Translations under genes and position numbers: made by a program | Shown: positions 1 through 9,419 of the stretch, in pieces | Numbering within the stretch: the first letter of the stretch is position 1 | How the letters are laid out: each line of letters starts with the position of its first letter | Notes under the pieces: model-generated | What the model saw: only the letters and a program-made list of their open reading frames with translations | What the model was told of the DNA's origin: nothing | The model's database searches: none | Assembly: GCA_963843455.1 (NCBI GenBank) | Contig: CAWJKE010000008.1 | Location: forward strand, 62,001 to 126,000 | DNA from: CAIQPS01 sp963843455 | GTDB lineage: Bacteria > Actinomycetota > Thermoleophilia > RBG-16-64-13 | Direction of reading: 5' to 3' | Length of the DNA stretch: 64,000 nucleotides

Positions 1-1865
1 AGCGACCGCTCGGCCGCGCCCGTCGCAAGCAGGTGATGGGCACGCCAGATCCCGGGCAGGAGTCCATCATCGAGGGGCGGGGTGACCCAGGCGTCGCCAA
101 AGCGAGCGAAGATGCTGGTGATCGCGCCTTCGGTCACGCGGTCCAGGCGGTTGACGAACAGCGCATCGACAGCTCCCTCGGCCACGGCGCGACGATGCTC
201 ACGGTCGTAGAAGCCGCGGCGACTGGTCTTGTGGACGAGTAGAGGGTCGTCCGGGTCGGTTCGGAAGGGCGATACCAGCAGGGTGACCGGGGTCGGCCCC
301 GGAACCTCGGGAGCCTCCCTGGTGGACAGCTCGAAGTTCCCCGAGTAGTCCACGTCGAGACGGACGACGAGGGGCGCCGAGACCGAGCGGGCGAGTTCGG
401 CCAGGGACTGCGCGGCCTGCGCCTCGTCGAACGGGAAGCCCAGCGCCCGAGCGGAGGCGGCCATACGGGCCAGGTGGTCGTCGAGATAGCGATAAGAACC
501 GTCGGCCTCGAGCAGGATGGTCTCGAAGAGGTGAAGGTCCGTTTCGGCGGCGGCCACGCGCGCCGGGCGCCACTCGCCATTCGTGGGGGCTAGGGCGAAC
601 GCCGCCTTGGCCAGCGTCTCTTCATACTCGGCGGGGGCGGTGGCGTCCCAAACGATGCCGGACCCCACGCCCAGGGTGCACCGCCCCTGCCGGTGAATGA
701 TGGTGCGGATGCCGATATTGCCGGTGAAGTCGCCGCCTGGAGAGAAGAGCGCCACCGTTCCGGTGTAGACGCCCCGGGGCTCGGTCTCCACCTCGGCGAT
801 GAGCTCCATGGTGTGATGTTTGGGGGCACCCGTGATGGAGGCGCCTGGGAACATGGCCCACATGACCTCCGGGAGTGACATGGACGGCTGCAAGAGCCCC
901 TGAACGGTGCTGGTCATCTGCCACACGGTCCGATACGGCTCCACAGCATAGAGCGTCGGTACGTGGACGCTGCTCGTCCGGCATACCCTTCCCAGGTCGT
1001 TTCTGACCATGTCGACGATCATCAGGTCTTCCGCCCGTTCCTTCTCGGTCTCGGCGAGCTCGTGAGCAAGGGCCACATCGGCGGGGTGGGTGGCGCCCCG
1101 GGGGCGCGTGCCTTTCATCGGCCGGCTCTCCAGACGTTCTCCATCGCGGCGTAGGAAGAGCTCCGGCGACAGACTGATCACCTGGGTGTCGCCCAGATCG
1201 AGGAAGGCCGCGTAGGGGACCGGCTGGCGGACCACCAGGGCGAGGAAGTAGTCGAGGGGGTCGAGTTGCTCGGGCGGTTGCGCGTCCCCGGTGGAGCCCA
1301 GGCCGTAGCGGGCCCTCACTGTGTAGTTGACCTGGTAGGTGTCGCCGGCGGCGATGTACTCGCGCACCCGGCCGATGGCCGCGCTGTATTCCTCTTTGGT
1401 CACACCCAAGTCGGGCTTCACTGTCGCGAGCAGCCGGGCGGTAGGAGAGGCGTCGAAGGCGTCTAGGTGGCTCGCCCATTCCCGGGCAGGGACGATGACC
1501 GCCGATCCGGGCCGATAGACCCCCATCCACGCCAGCGGGACGTCGTCACACGCCAGTGCCCCGGCCGCAAGCGAACGCGCGGAGCTGTGGCGCACCGTTC
1601 GTCCGAAAGCCTCACCCGCTTCGTAGGCCAGATAGCCGGCGACATACCGGCCCTGAAGCTGCTCGGTCTCGATCTCGGCTAGTAGTCCGGGTACCTGGCC
1701 GGGTTCGGTGGCCACGAGGGTGCGCACGGGATCTGCCAGCAAGACGGCTTCGTCACCGAGGGACCACGTCTCCTGGCCCCGCGACCGCGGCAACCAGGCG
1801 CCGCCTCCGGCGAAGATCGCCGTGCCCGCGCCCCGGGGAAGCGTAAGTTTGGGCGGCTCTTCCAC
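1..1865 (-). CDS. pabB: Fused aminodeoxychorismate synthase component I and aminodeoxychorismate lyase (partial)
   Basis: The frame is open from a GTG at 1865 to the window edge, so the C-terminus is missing; about 621 residues are visible. The N-terminal part is a chorismate-binding enzyme of folate (p-aminobenzoate) synthesis. It carries the signatures DMVRNDLGRV, PGASITGAPK and GVGSGIVWDA. The C-terminal part is a fold-type IV PLP enzyme like PabC: it has HLFETILLE, the lysine motif KTSRRGFYD, RVTEGAITSIF and LLPGIWRA. Together they would convert chorismate to 4-amino-4-deoxychorismate and then to p-aminobenzoate, with a separate PabA glutaminase not seen here. The start is the first GTG after the upstream gene, with a weak AGGCGAG in front. 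A TrpE function is less likely because of the PabC domain. Confidence 0.9.
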   Translation of the reverse strand, partial: MEEPPKLTLPRGAGTAIFAGGGAWLPRSRGQETWSLGDEAVLLADPVRTLVATEPGQVPGLLAEIETEQLQGRYVAGYLAYEAGEAFGRTVRHSSARSLAAGALACDDVPLAWMGVYRPGSAVIVPAREWASHLDAFDASPTARLLATVKPDLGVTKEEYSAAIGRVREYIAAGDTYQVNYTVRARYGLGSTGDAQPPEQLDPLDYFLALVVRQPVPYAAFLDLGDTQVISLSPELFLRRDGERLESRPMKGTRPRGATHPADVALAHELAETEKERAEDLMIVDMVRNDLGRVCRTSSVHVPTLYAVEPYRTVWQMTSTVQGLLQPSMSLPEVMWAMFPGASITGAPKHHTMELIAEVETEPRGVYTGTVALFSPGGDFTGNIGIRTIIHRQGRCTLGVGSGIVWDATAPAEYEETLAKAAFALAPTNGEWRPARVAAAETDLHLFETILLEADGSYRYLDDHLARMAASARALGFPFDEAQAAQSLAELARSVSAPLVVRLDVDYSGNFELSTREAPEVPGPTPVTLLVSPFRTDPDDPLLVHKTSRRGFYDREHRRAVAEGAVDALFVNRLDRVTEGAITSIFARFGDAWVTPPLDDGLLPGIWRAHHLLATGAAERS

Positions 1866-1902
1866 GTGTGCTCGCCTGCCCGAGTACCGGCCTGCCGGCC
1901 GG

Positions 1903-2628
1903 CTAGGAGGTATAGCCCGCGAAACTCTCGACCACAATCTGACCCTGAGGGATCTCCAACTGCCCCAGCACCTTGTCCATGGCGGTGATCATGGGGGGCG
2001 GACCGACCACGTAGTAAGTCCAGCGCTTCGGGTCGGAAAGCTCGGCCCGAACGATCCCCGACGTGATGAACCCTCCGTGGCCCTTCCAGCTCTCGGCAGG
2101 ATTGGTGATGACGTGGATCACGCGCAGCCCGGGGATGGCGCGCTCGAACTCATCGAACTCCTCTTTGTAGACGATGCCGTCCTCGGTCATGCTCCCGTAG
2201 AAGACGGTCAATTCTTGCCCCGCGACCCTGCCCGCTCCCTCGGTATCGGCCAGATACCGCAGCATGCTGCGCACCGGAGTGACTCCTATGCCTCCGGTGA
2301 GGAAGGCGATCTTGGGTTTGTCGTAGCCGAAGAGGAAGGCGCCGTACGGACCCTGGATCTGCACCTCGGCGCCGACAGGCAGTGCGTCGAGGGAGTTCTT
2401 GAAGAGGGAGCCGGTCAGCCTGGTGGTGAGTTCGACCTGCGACTCGGTAGGCGAGTCAGCATGGCTGAAGTGATGGTCGAGCGGGCCCTCGGGAGAGGGG
2501 ACGGTGATGGTGTACCACTGCCCCGCCTTGAAGGTGTATTCGGGAGGCCGCGAGAAGCGATAACTGGTGGTGTCGCTGCTGCGTGCGATCTTTCCGAGAA
2601 GGGTGCTCGCGAAAGTCATTGCTGCCAT
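1903..2628 (-). CDS. Ferredoxin-NADP reductase-like FAD/NAD(P)-binding oxidoreductase
   Basis: This 241-residue protein has the two-domain layout of the ferredoxin reductase family. An N-terminal FAD barrel (residues about 5-100) is followed by an NAD(P) domain with GGIGVTPVRSMLR. Near the end are VGPPPMITAMDKVL and a terminal VESFAGYTS. The FAD-binding motif is HHFSHADSP rather than the usual RxYS. No [2Fe-2S] domain is attached, so its electron partner must be another protein. It ends 37 bp before the PabB-PabC gene, in the same direction, and is transcribed divergently from the DUF362 protein. The electron donor and acceptor cannot be told from sequence. Confidence 0.85.
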   Translation of the reverse strand: MAAMTFASTLLGKIARSSDTTSYRFSRPPEYTFKAGQWYTITVPSPEGPLDHHFSHADSPTESQVELTTRLTGSLFKNSLDALPVGAEVQIQGPYGAFLFGYDKPKIAFLTGGIGVTPVRSMLRYLADTEGAGRVAGQELTVFYGSMTEDGIVYKEEFDEFERAIPGLRVIHVITNPAESWKGHGGFITSGIVRAELSDPKRWTYYVVGPPPMITAMDKVLGQLEIPQGQIVVESFAGYTS

Positions 2629-2692
2629 GTGAACGTCGGCCTCCCGTGGACGTCGTGTCGGGTGAGCGGCGTGTCGTGCGGCTCTCTAGAGA

Positions 2693-2698
2693 TAGAAT
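2693..2698 (+). promoter_or_regulatory. Probable -10 box of the DUF362-ferredoxin gene
   Basis: TAGAAT lies 27 bp before the ATG at 2725, matching the -10 boxes seen before leuC and dnaE. No clear -35 box is visible. A strong AGGAGG follows at about 2715. Confidence 0.4.
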
Positions 2699-2724
2699 AG
2701 CAGCCGCGTCAGACAGGAGGCCCC

Positions 2725-3942
2725 ATGCCACACATGACCGGCGCCGTAGCCGGGCCCACATCAGGTCCCGTTTCGGTAGTGCGCTGCAATGACTACGAGT
2801 TCGAATCACTACGCGCGGCGCTTTCGGAGGTACTCGCGCCCCTGGGAGGGATGAGCACCTTCGTTAAGCCGGGCGAGCGAATCGGCCTGAAGCCGAACGT
2901 ACTCTTGCCGTCCTCCCCCGAGGCGGCCATCTGCACCCATCCCCTTCTGGTGGCAGCCGTGGCCTTGGCGGTCAAGGAGGCCGGCGGACATCCGGTCGTC
3001 GTGGAGAGCCCCGGGGCCGGGGTGATCCCCCTTAAAACGGTCATGGAGCGGGTGTTTCGCAAGGCGGGCTACCGCGAGGCCGCCGACCGCTACGGCTTCG
3101 AACTGAGCACGGAGGTGGACCCGCAGGCCGTGGCCCTCCCGGAGGGTAACACTATCCACCGAGTGGAAGTCTTGGGCCCGATACTTCGCTGCGACGCCAT
3201 CATCAACCTGGCCAAGTTCAAGACCCACGGCTTCATGATCTTCACGGGAGCCACCAAGAACCTGTTCGGCGTCATCCCCGGCCTCACCAAGGTGGGCTAC
3301 CACGGCAAGTTCGCCGATCCGCTCCGCTTCGGCGGCATGTTGCTCGATGTGGCCTCGTACGTGAAGCCGCGCTTGAGCCTGGTAGACGGAATCCTGGCGA
3401 TGGAAGGCAAAGGCCCTGGGACCGGCGGTACGCCGCGGCTCCTCGGTCTGCTGCTGGCCGGCACCGATACCGTGGCCATCGACGCGGTGTGCTGCCGCAT
3501 CGCCGGCGTGGACACGGGCGCGGTCCCCGTCCTGGCCGTGGCGCGGGAACGAGGACTGTGGAGCGGACGGGCGGCGGACGTCGACTCAGTGGGTGTCCCG
3601 GTGGCCCAACTGGTCCTCAAAGACTTCGTGATGCCGATAAAGAACGTCGGGGCGGCGGGGTCCGGGGAGACGGGCTTCGTCAGTGGCATGGCTCGGTCAC
3701 TGCTGCGTAACGGCTTCAGCCCAAGGCCTCGTCCGGAGGTGGGCCCCTGTACGCTCTGCGGCTCGTGTGAGCAGGCATGCCCGGGACAGGCGATCGCCAT
3801 GGACAAGAAGGCGCGCGTGGCCCGAGTGGACGACGCCAAATGCATCCGCTGTTACTGCTGTCACGAAGTATGTCCCAATGCGGCGATCGAACTCCAGTTC
3901 ACGGGCATGGGCAGGCTCGTGCACGGACTCAGGCTGGTGTGA
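2725..3942 (+). CDS. DUF362 protein with C-terminal 2x[4Fe-4S] ferredoxin domain
   Basis: This 405-residue protein has an N-terminal DUF362 domain (residues about 15-310, with IGLKPNVLL and a glycine-rich GATKNLFGVIPG). A bacterial-type ferredoxin follows (about 335-395), with the cysteine runs CTLCGSCEQACP and CIRCYCCHEVCP, enough for two [4Fe-4S] clusters. DUF362 proteins are common in anaerobes and their reaction is mostly unknown; an electron-transfer or Fe-S assembly role is inference. The ATG has a strong AGGAGG seven bases upstream. The stop codon overlaps a GTG of the next gene, so the two are probably cotranscribed. The start is divergent from the flavin oxidoreductase, a possible redox partner. 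Confidence 0.9.
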   Translation: MPHMTGAVAGPTSGPVSVVRCNDYEFESLRAALSEVLAPLGGMSTFVKPGERIGLKPNVLLPSSPEAAICTHPLLVAAVALAVKEAGGHPVVVESPGAGVIPLKTVMERVFRKAGYREAADRYGFELSTEVDPQAVALPEGNTIHRVEVLGPILRCDAIINLAKFKTHGFMIFTGATKNLFGVIPGLTKVGYHGKFADPLRFGGMLLDVASYVKPRLSLVDGILAMEGKGPGTGGTPRLLGLLLAGTDTVAIDAVCCRIAGVDTGAVPVLAVARERGLWSGRAADVDSVGVPVAQLVLKDFVMPIKNVGAAGSGETGFVSGMARSLLRNGFSPRPRPEVGPCTLCGSCEQACPGQAIAMDKKARVARVDDAKCIRCYCCHEVCPNAAIELQFTGMGRLVHGLRLV

Positions 3943-3983
3943 GCAGCGGGGCCGAGACCCACGGGGCTGAGAGGGGCGCGGAT

Positions 3984-4856
3984 GTGACGGCGCGGACAGG
4001 CCCCATCCGCTTGGTCGCCGTCGACCTCGACGGCGTCATCTGGCTGGGTGGGACGATCATTCCGAACGCCGTTGAAGCCCTCACCGCCATTGTCGAGCGC
4101 GGCTTCGACCTGCGCTATGTGACCAACAATTCCACCGCGCACCGGGAGGCCGTCTCCGACCGTCTGGCCGCCGCCGGCCTGCCCGCAGGCGCCGACCGGG
4201 TGTTCACCTCCGGCTACGTGACCGGCCGATGGCTGCGGCAGAGGTTGCCGGAAGGCGCCCCCGTTCTGGTCGTGGGCGAGGCGGGTTTGATGAGGGAATT
4301 GAGCGACGTCGGGCTGGCGCCGGTCCACGCGGCGGCGCCGAACGCGGCCGGTAGACCGGCGCCTGCGCCGACCATCCCCTTCCAGGCCGTAGTGGTCGGG
4401 ATGGACCGCAACTTCACCTTCACCGCTCTTGCTGAGGCCCAAGCAGCCATCCTTGCGGGCGCTCTTTTTGTCGGCACCAATCCCGATGCCACCTTCCCGA
4501 CTCCCAGCGGCCTTCTGCCCGGCGCCGGATCCGTGGTGGCGGCGGTCGCGACCGCCGCCGAGAAGGAGCCGGTCTTCATGGGCAAGCCCGGCCTCGGCTT
4601 GGCTGAGGTGCTCGCCGCCGTGACCGGCGTGCCCGCGGCTCAGACCCTCTTCATAGGCGACCGCATGAGCACCGATATCGGGATGGGCCGGCGGGCAGGC
4701 ATGATCACGGCGCTCGTACTTACCGGTGTCACCAGCTCCGCCGACCTCGAGCATGCCCGCGCGAAGAGAAGCGCCGACCTTCCCGACCACGTACTGGTGA
4801 CGCTCGCCGGTCTTCCGGCGCTGCTGGAGGAGCTGACACCAGAGCCAGGCCCATAA
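3984..4856 (+). CDS. HAD superfamily subfamily IIA phosphatase (NagD-like)
   Basis: All four HAD motifs are present: VDLDGVIWLGG, YVTNNST, GKPGLGLAEVL and GDRMSTDIGMGRRAG. The long cap between motifs II and III is typical of the NagD and phosphoglycolate/p-nitrophenyl phosphatase group. The natural substrate is unknown. The chosen GTG start (290 residues) has GAGAGGGG seven bases upstream. An in-frame GTG at 3939 overlaps the stop of the DUF362 gene and would add 15 residues, so that start is also possible. Position right behind the DUF362-ferredoxin gene suggests one operon. Confidence 0.88.
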   Translation: MTARTGPIRLVAVDLDGVIWLGGTIIPNAVEALTAIVERGFDLRYVTNNSTAHREAVSDRLAAAGLPAGADRVFTSGYVTGRWLRQRLPEGAPVLVVGEAGLMRELSDVGLAPVHAAAPNAAGRPAPAPTIPFQAVVVGMDRNFTFTALAEAQAAILAGALFVGTNPDATFPTPSGLLPGAGSVVAAVATAAEKEPVFMGKPGLGLAEVLAAVTGVPAAQTLFIGDRMSTDIGMGRRAGMITALVLTGVTSSADLEHARAKRSADLPDHVLVTLAGLPALLEELTPEPGP

Positions 4857-5089
4857 GGCCGACGAAGCCTCCCAAAAGGATGGCACTGAGGTCGAGGTTC
4901 ACGGTGTCTTGCCTGTCATCAGGGTCTCTCTCGCCTTCTCTGCCCCTACCGCCAAGAACGTGTCGGTGCTTGAGGTGCCGGAAGCACTTGCGCCGTTCAG
5001 GTTTATGCCCGTGGCTGCTTTGGGGAATCTGTCGCAAGAGCCCATACTGGGCTTGAACTGGTGTCGCGCACTGAGGAAGAGGTGGATCA

Positions 5090-5491
5090 ATGGCTGGTCT
5101 CGCTGAGACGATGGTCTGTGGAGTGGTTCGCGCAGAGAGCTACGAGCGCGCGAAGAAGTACTACACCGAGGTCCTAGGCCTCAAGCAGGGGCAAGAGTTT
5201 CCCGGCCCCGGCGGCGGAGGCATGTTCGAGGCCGCTGGTGGCACCATGTTGATGGTCTACGAACGGCCCGGCGGCAGCGCACCCGAGAACACGGTGCTCG
5301 GCTTTGGCGTCGCCCCCGACGAGTTTGATGCTAAGGTCGGCGAGTTGCGGTCAAGAGGAGTGGTGTTCGAGGAATACGACATCCCCGAAATGGGCCTCAA
5401 GACCACGAATGGCGTCGCGGAGTTGGGCGGCATGAAGTCCGCTTGGTTCAAGGACAGCGAGGGGAACATCCTCAACCTCGCCGCGATGTAG
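5090..5491 (+). CDS. Glyoxalase/VOC superfamily protein
   Basis: A single-domain protein of 133 residues with the beta-alpha-beta-beta-beta pattern of the vicinal oxygen chelate fold. The start has the usual ERAKKYYTEVLGLK helix and the end has WFKDSEGNILNLAAM. Members include glyoxalase I, fosfomycin resistance proteins and dioxygenases; nothing here identifies the substrate. The ATG is supported by an upstream AGGAAGAGG. The 233 bp before it hold no convincing gene. Confidence 0.82.
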   Translation: MAGLAETMVCGVVRAESYERAKKYYTEVLGLKQGQEFPGPGGGGMFEAAGGTMLMVYERPGGSAPENTVLGFGVAPDEFDAKVGELRSRGVVFEEYDIPEMGLKTTNGVAELGGMKSAWFKDSEGNILNLAAM

Positions 5492-5560
5492 GAGCGGCGC
5501 GGGGGGCCGGCTGCAGTAGCGGGTAGCGTGCGCCGCGCGGCATGCGGGTCGGAGGCCCAC

Positions 5561-5566
5561 TATACT
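5561..5566 (+). promoter_or_regulatory. -10 box of a probably leaderless transcript
   Basis: TATACT ends only six bases before the ATG at 5573. Transcription normally starts six to eight bases after the -10 box, so the mRNA should begin at or next to the start codon. No Shine-Dalgarno sequence is present, in agreement. Confidence 0.5.
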
Positions 5567-5572
5567 GACCGC

Positions 5573-5884
5573 ATGTCGTCGGTAGTCCCCATCGCGATCA
5601 TTGTCGTCGCGGCACTTCTGGCCTTTGGGGCCGGGGCCCTCCTCGCTCGCCGCCGCGGCTATCTGCAGGCGGGCGAGGTCGTGGCCCGTTGCGGTCGCGG
5701 ACACCTCTTCACGACGACCTGGAGCCGGCCGTTGTCACGTAAGGAACTCAGCCTCGGCTGGACGAGACTGCAGCGCTGCCCGGTCGGCGAGCACTGGAGT
5801 TTCGTGCGTCATGTACAGGACTCCGAGTTGACCCCCGAGGAGAAGCGGGAGGCTCGCAAGCACAGGGATGCGGCGATCGTTTGA
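5573..5884 (+). CDS. Small membrane-anchored zinc-ribbon-like protein
   Basis: A 103-residue protein with one N-terminal membrane segment (about residues 4-24) followed by a cytoplasmic part. That part contains a CGRGHLF element and a RCPVGEHWSFV element about 30 residues later, which resemble the two halves of a metal-binding ribbon, though only one cysteine per half is conserved. Short proteins of this layout are common in actinobacteria and have no known function. A longer frame upstream is open, but the TATACT box right before this ATG favours the shorter start. Confidence 0.7.
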   Translation: MSSVVPIAIIVVAALLAFGAGALLARRRGYLQAGEVVARCGRGHLFTTTWSRPLSRKELSLGWTRLQRCPVGEHWSFVRHVQDSELTPEEKREARKHRDAAIV

Positions 5885-5915
5885 GGCGATGGCGCGGGCC
5901 CCCGAGATGGTCCGG

Positions 5916-6296
5916 CTACTCCAACCGCAGCTTGCCGCCGTCCACTCGGACGTGGAACTCCTTTTCCCAGAGCACCTCGGCCGTCTCCTGATGATGTTTG
6001 TCCCGCGGATGCACCTTCAGCTTCACGCTATCGCCGTCTCTCACGTTGCGGGCAAGGGCATAGCAGTAGAAGGTGGGGGTCTCGTCCTTTTCCCATTCCC
6101 GGAAGCTGGTGACGGCGCCTGGACTCGGAGCGGGGCGGTCGGCCACCGAACACTCGGCCGCCAGATCCTCGTCCCACTTCTCTCCAGGTCCGGGCTTCAC
6201 CTGAAACCTGATCTCGACCGGTGCCAAAGCGGCCGTCTCGGGCTCGAGGGGATTGTCGAGGCGTTCCAGCTCAGGCCACTTGGCCAACTCTGCCAC
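5916..6296 (-). CDS. Hypothetical protein, 126 residues
   Basis: The frame starts at a GTG with GGAGGT six bases upstream. It encodes a soluble, charged protein with no membrane segment or signal peptide. The pattern of alternating hydrophobic residues in its second half (around FHVRVDGGKLRLE) suggests a beta-rich domain. It lies alone between a plus-strand membrane protein and the divergent Rrf2 promoter. I do not recognise the family. Confidence 0.6.
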   Translation of the reverse strand: MAELAKWPELERLDNPLEPETAALAPVEIRFQVKPGPGEKWDEDLAAECSVADRPAPSPGAVTSFREWEKDETPTFYCYALARNVRDGDSVKLKVHPRDKHHQETAEVLWEKEFHVRVDGGKLRLE

Positions 6297-6415
6297 GGCT
6301 GCACCTCCATGTTTCGTCAGGTTCGCTCATCTTGACCCATCGTACCCAAGACACGAGGGCCATATTCCACCCCTCGGGCTATTGCACCACCACCCGCAGC
6401 CGCCCGCAAGCGCTA

Positions 6416-6445
6416 TTGACAACACACGCCTAGTTAGTCTACTAT
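6416..6445 (+). promoter_or_regulatory. Promoter of the rrf2-metY-cysK locus
   Basis: TTGACA (6416-6421) and TACTAT (6440-6445) are separated by 18 bp. The expected transcription start near 6452 leaves a leader of about 28 bases before the TTG start at 6480. Confidence 0.65.
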
Positions 6446-6464
6446 TCCTACCAAGTTAGTGTAC
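6430..6464 (+). promoter_or_regulatory. Direct-repeat operator candidate for the Rrf2 regulator
   Basis: CTAGTTAGTCTAC (6430-6442) and CAAGTTAGTGTAC (6452-6464) match at 11 of 13 positions and start 22 bp apart, two turns of the helix. The first copy overlaps the -10 box and the second lies at the expected transcription start, as expected for repression by the adjacent Rrf2-family protein. Confidence 0.5.
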
Positions 6465-6479
6465 ATAAGGAGCGACGGC

Positions 6480-6929
6480 TTGGTCCTCTCCCAAAAGTCT
6501 CAGTACGCGGTACGCGCGGTCTTCGAGTTGGCCAAGCGATATGGCTCCGGACCGGTCAAGGCTGCCCAGGTGGCAGACGCCCAATACATCCCTGTCCGCT
6601 TTCTGGAGAACATCCTCAACCAGCTCCGCCAAGCGGGGATAATTGAATCCGTGCGAGGAAAAGAGGGCGGCTACCGGTTGAGCCGGGCGCCCCGCGACAC
6701 CTCGGTGGGCGAGGTAGTACGGCTTGTTCAGGGGGCGATGTCGGAGATCGAATGCGCCGGCGCCACAGGAGACGCAGCCTGCGCGCTTCAGGTCGGCTGC
6801 GTGTTGCTGCCGATGTGGCAGAAGGCTCACCAGGCGATGATGGATGTCTTCGACGGGACGAACTTCCAGGACCTTGTTGACCAGGAGATCGAATCGAATG
6901 AATGCGAAACGTTCAACTACGCGATATAG
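6480..6929 (+). CDS. Rrf2 family transcriptional regulator
   Basis: A 149-residue winged-helix protein beginning LSQKSQYAVRAVFELA. It has a recognition helix region (PVRFLENILNQLRQAG) and the wing RGKEGGYRLSR. Three cysteines (residues about 95-110) lie where IscR-type members bind an Fe-S cluster, but their spacing (C-x8-C-x5-C) differs from IscR, so sensing could be of another kind, as in CymR. The TTG start has AAGGAG seven bases upstream; a GTG 21 bases earlier lacks one. It precedes metY and cysK, so it probably controls sulfur amino acid synthesis. Confidence 0.88.
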   Translation: MVLSQKSQYAVRAVFELAKRYGSGPVKAAQVADAQYIPVRFLENILNQLRQAGIIESVRGKEGGYRLSRAPRDTSVGEVVRLVQGAMSEIECAGATGDAACALQVGCVLLPMWQKAHQAMMDVFDGTNFQDLVDQEIESNECETFNYAI

Positions 6930-7003
6930 GGCGGCGCGAATGCGGCCGCTCCGCCCGGCGGAGCTTCACGAATCACGCAGGCCCCAACGAGAAAGGCTCT
7001 GAT

Positions 7004-8317
7004 ATGACCGACCAAGGCTACAAACTAGACACCCTGGCTCTTCACGCCGGCCATGTCCCCGACCAGGACACGCTGTCCCGGGCGGTCCCCCTCTACCAGA
7101 CCAGCAGCTATGTGTTCCGCGACGCCGAGCACGCCGCGGACCTTTTCGCCCTGCGCGCTTTCGGCAACATCTACACCCGACTTATGAACCCCACCACCGA
7201 CGTGCTCGAGAAGCGGCTGGCCGCCATCCACGGCGGCACCGGAGCGGTGGCCGTCGCATCCGGTCAGGCGGCCATCTTCTACGCCGTCGCGGCCGTCACC
7301 TCCGCGGGGCAGAACTTCGTGACGGGCGACAAACTCTACGGCGGGACCTACACGCAGTTCACCGTCCCGCTCAAGCGTTTCGGGATCGAAGCCCGGTTCG
7401 TTGATTCGCGTGACCCGGCCAACTTCGAGCGGGCCATCGACGAGAACACCCGCCTCGTCTACACCGAGTCCATCGGGAACCCGAAGGGGAATGTGGACGA
7501 TTTCGAGGCCATCGCCGAGGTGGCGCACAAGCACAAGCTGCCCCTCATCGTCGACAACACCGTCACGCCGCCTCCCCTCTTCAACCCGTTCGAGCACGGA
7601 GCCGACATCGCTGTGTACTCGCTCACCAAGATGATCGGTGGGCACGGCACCTCCATCGGGGGCGCGGTGATAGAGAAGGGCGACTTCGATTGGAAGGCGG
7701 CCGGCAGATATCCGGAGATTACGGAACCAGATCTTGCCTATCACGGGGTCAACTTCTGGGATGCGTTCGGCAACCACGACGAGGCGGTGGCTCCGGGACT
7801 GGCCTACGTGCTCAAGATCCGGACCGGACTGCTTCGCGATCTGGGAGCGGCGCTGTCGCCGTTCAACGCCTGGCTGTTCATCCAGGGCCTGGAGACGCTG
7901 CCTCTGCGGGCCCGCGCTCATGCCGCCAACGCTCAGGCGGTTGCCGAGCATCTCAGCGCGCACCCCGCGGTGAGTTGGGTCGACTACGCCGGGCTTCCCG
8001 GGCATCCGGACTATCAGCGGGCGCAGAAGTACCTGCCGCTGGGTCCCGGGGCCATCTTCAGCTTCGGCGTCAAGGGCGGTCTGGAAGCGGGTAAGAAGTT
8101 CATCGATTCCGTCAAGCTGGCGTCGCACCTGGCCAACGTCCTCGACGCCAAGACCCTGGTCATCCAACCGGCTACGACCACCCACTCGCAACTCAGTCCC
8201 GAGGAGCAGGCCGCCGCGGGCGTCACGCCCGACCTGGTGCGCATATCGGTGGGTATAGAGGACGTAACCGACATAATCGGCGACCTCGATCAGGCGCTCG
8301 CGGCGTCGCAGAGTTAG
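7004..8317 (+). CDS. metY: O-acetylhomoserine sulfhydrylase (aminocarboxypropyltransferase)
   Basis: A 437-residue PLP enzyme of the Cys/Met metabolism family. It would make homocysteine from O-acetylhomoserine and sulfide or a protein thiocarboxylate. It shows LYQTSSYVF, GNIYTRLMNPTTDVLEKR, and the PLP-lysine site SLTKMIGGHGTS (K209). The length fits the MetY group, which is longer than cystathionine synthases. The ATG at 7004 has GAAAGG seven bases upstream, whereas the longer open frame runs into the Rrf2 gene. cysK follows after 10 bp, so the two form an operon. Confidence 0.93.
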   Translation: MTDQGYKLDTLALHAGHVPDQDTLSRAVPLYQTSSYVFRDAEHAADLFALRAFGNIYTRLMNPTTDVLEKRLAAIHGGTGAVAVASGQAAIFYAVAAVTSAGQNFVTGDKLYGGTYTQFTVPLKRFGIEARFVDSRDPANFERAIDENTRLVYTESIGNPKGNVDDFEAIAEVAHKHKLPLIVDNTVTPPPLFNPFEHGADIAVYSLTKMIGGHGTSIGGAVIEKGDFDWKAAGRYPEITEPDLAYHGVNFWDAFGNHDEAVAPGLAYVLKIRTGLLRDLGAALSPFNAWLFIQGLETLPLRARAHAANAQAVAEHLSAHPAVSWVDYAGLPGHPDYQRAQKYLPLGPGAIFSFGVKGGLEAGKKFIDSVKLASHLANVLDAKTLVIQPATTTHSQLSPEEQAAAGVTPDLVRISVGIEDVTDIIGDLDQALAASQS

Positions 8318-8327
8318 GGGGGACACC

Positions 8328-9299
<972 letters not shown>

Positions 9300-9419
9300 C
9301 GGTCGGGACTCTCGGCCGCTCCGAAGAGCGGTTCGCCCTGAAACCCCCGACGGGGCGGGCGAGGGTCGTGCTAACATACCTCACCGGGTATTGCGGCATG
9401 GACGAGAAGGAGCGGCGCC

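Noticed and set aside
622..1530. A 302-codon minus-strand frame
   Set aside because: It is out of frame with the PabB signatures and is arginine-rich noise.
4729..4907. A minus-strand peptide with a membrane-like segment (NLDLSAILLGGFVGL)
   Set aside because: It overlaps the end of the HAD gene, has no ribosome site, and runs on into arginine-rich sequence. It could be a real small protein, but the evidence is too thin.
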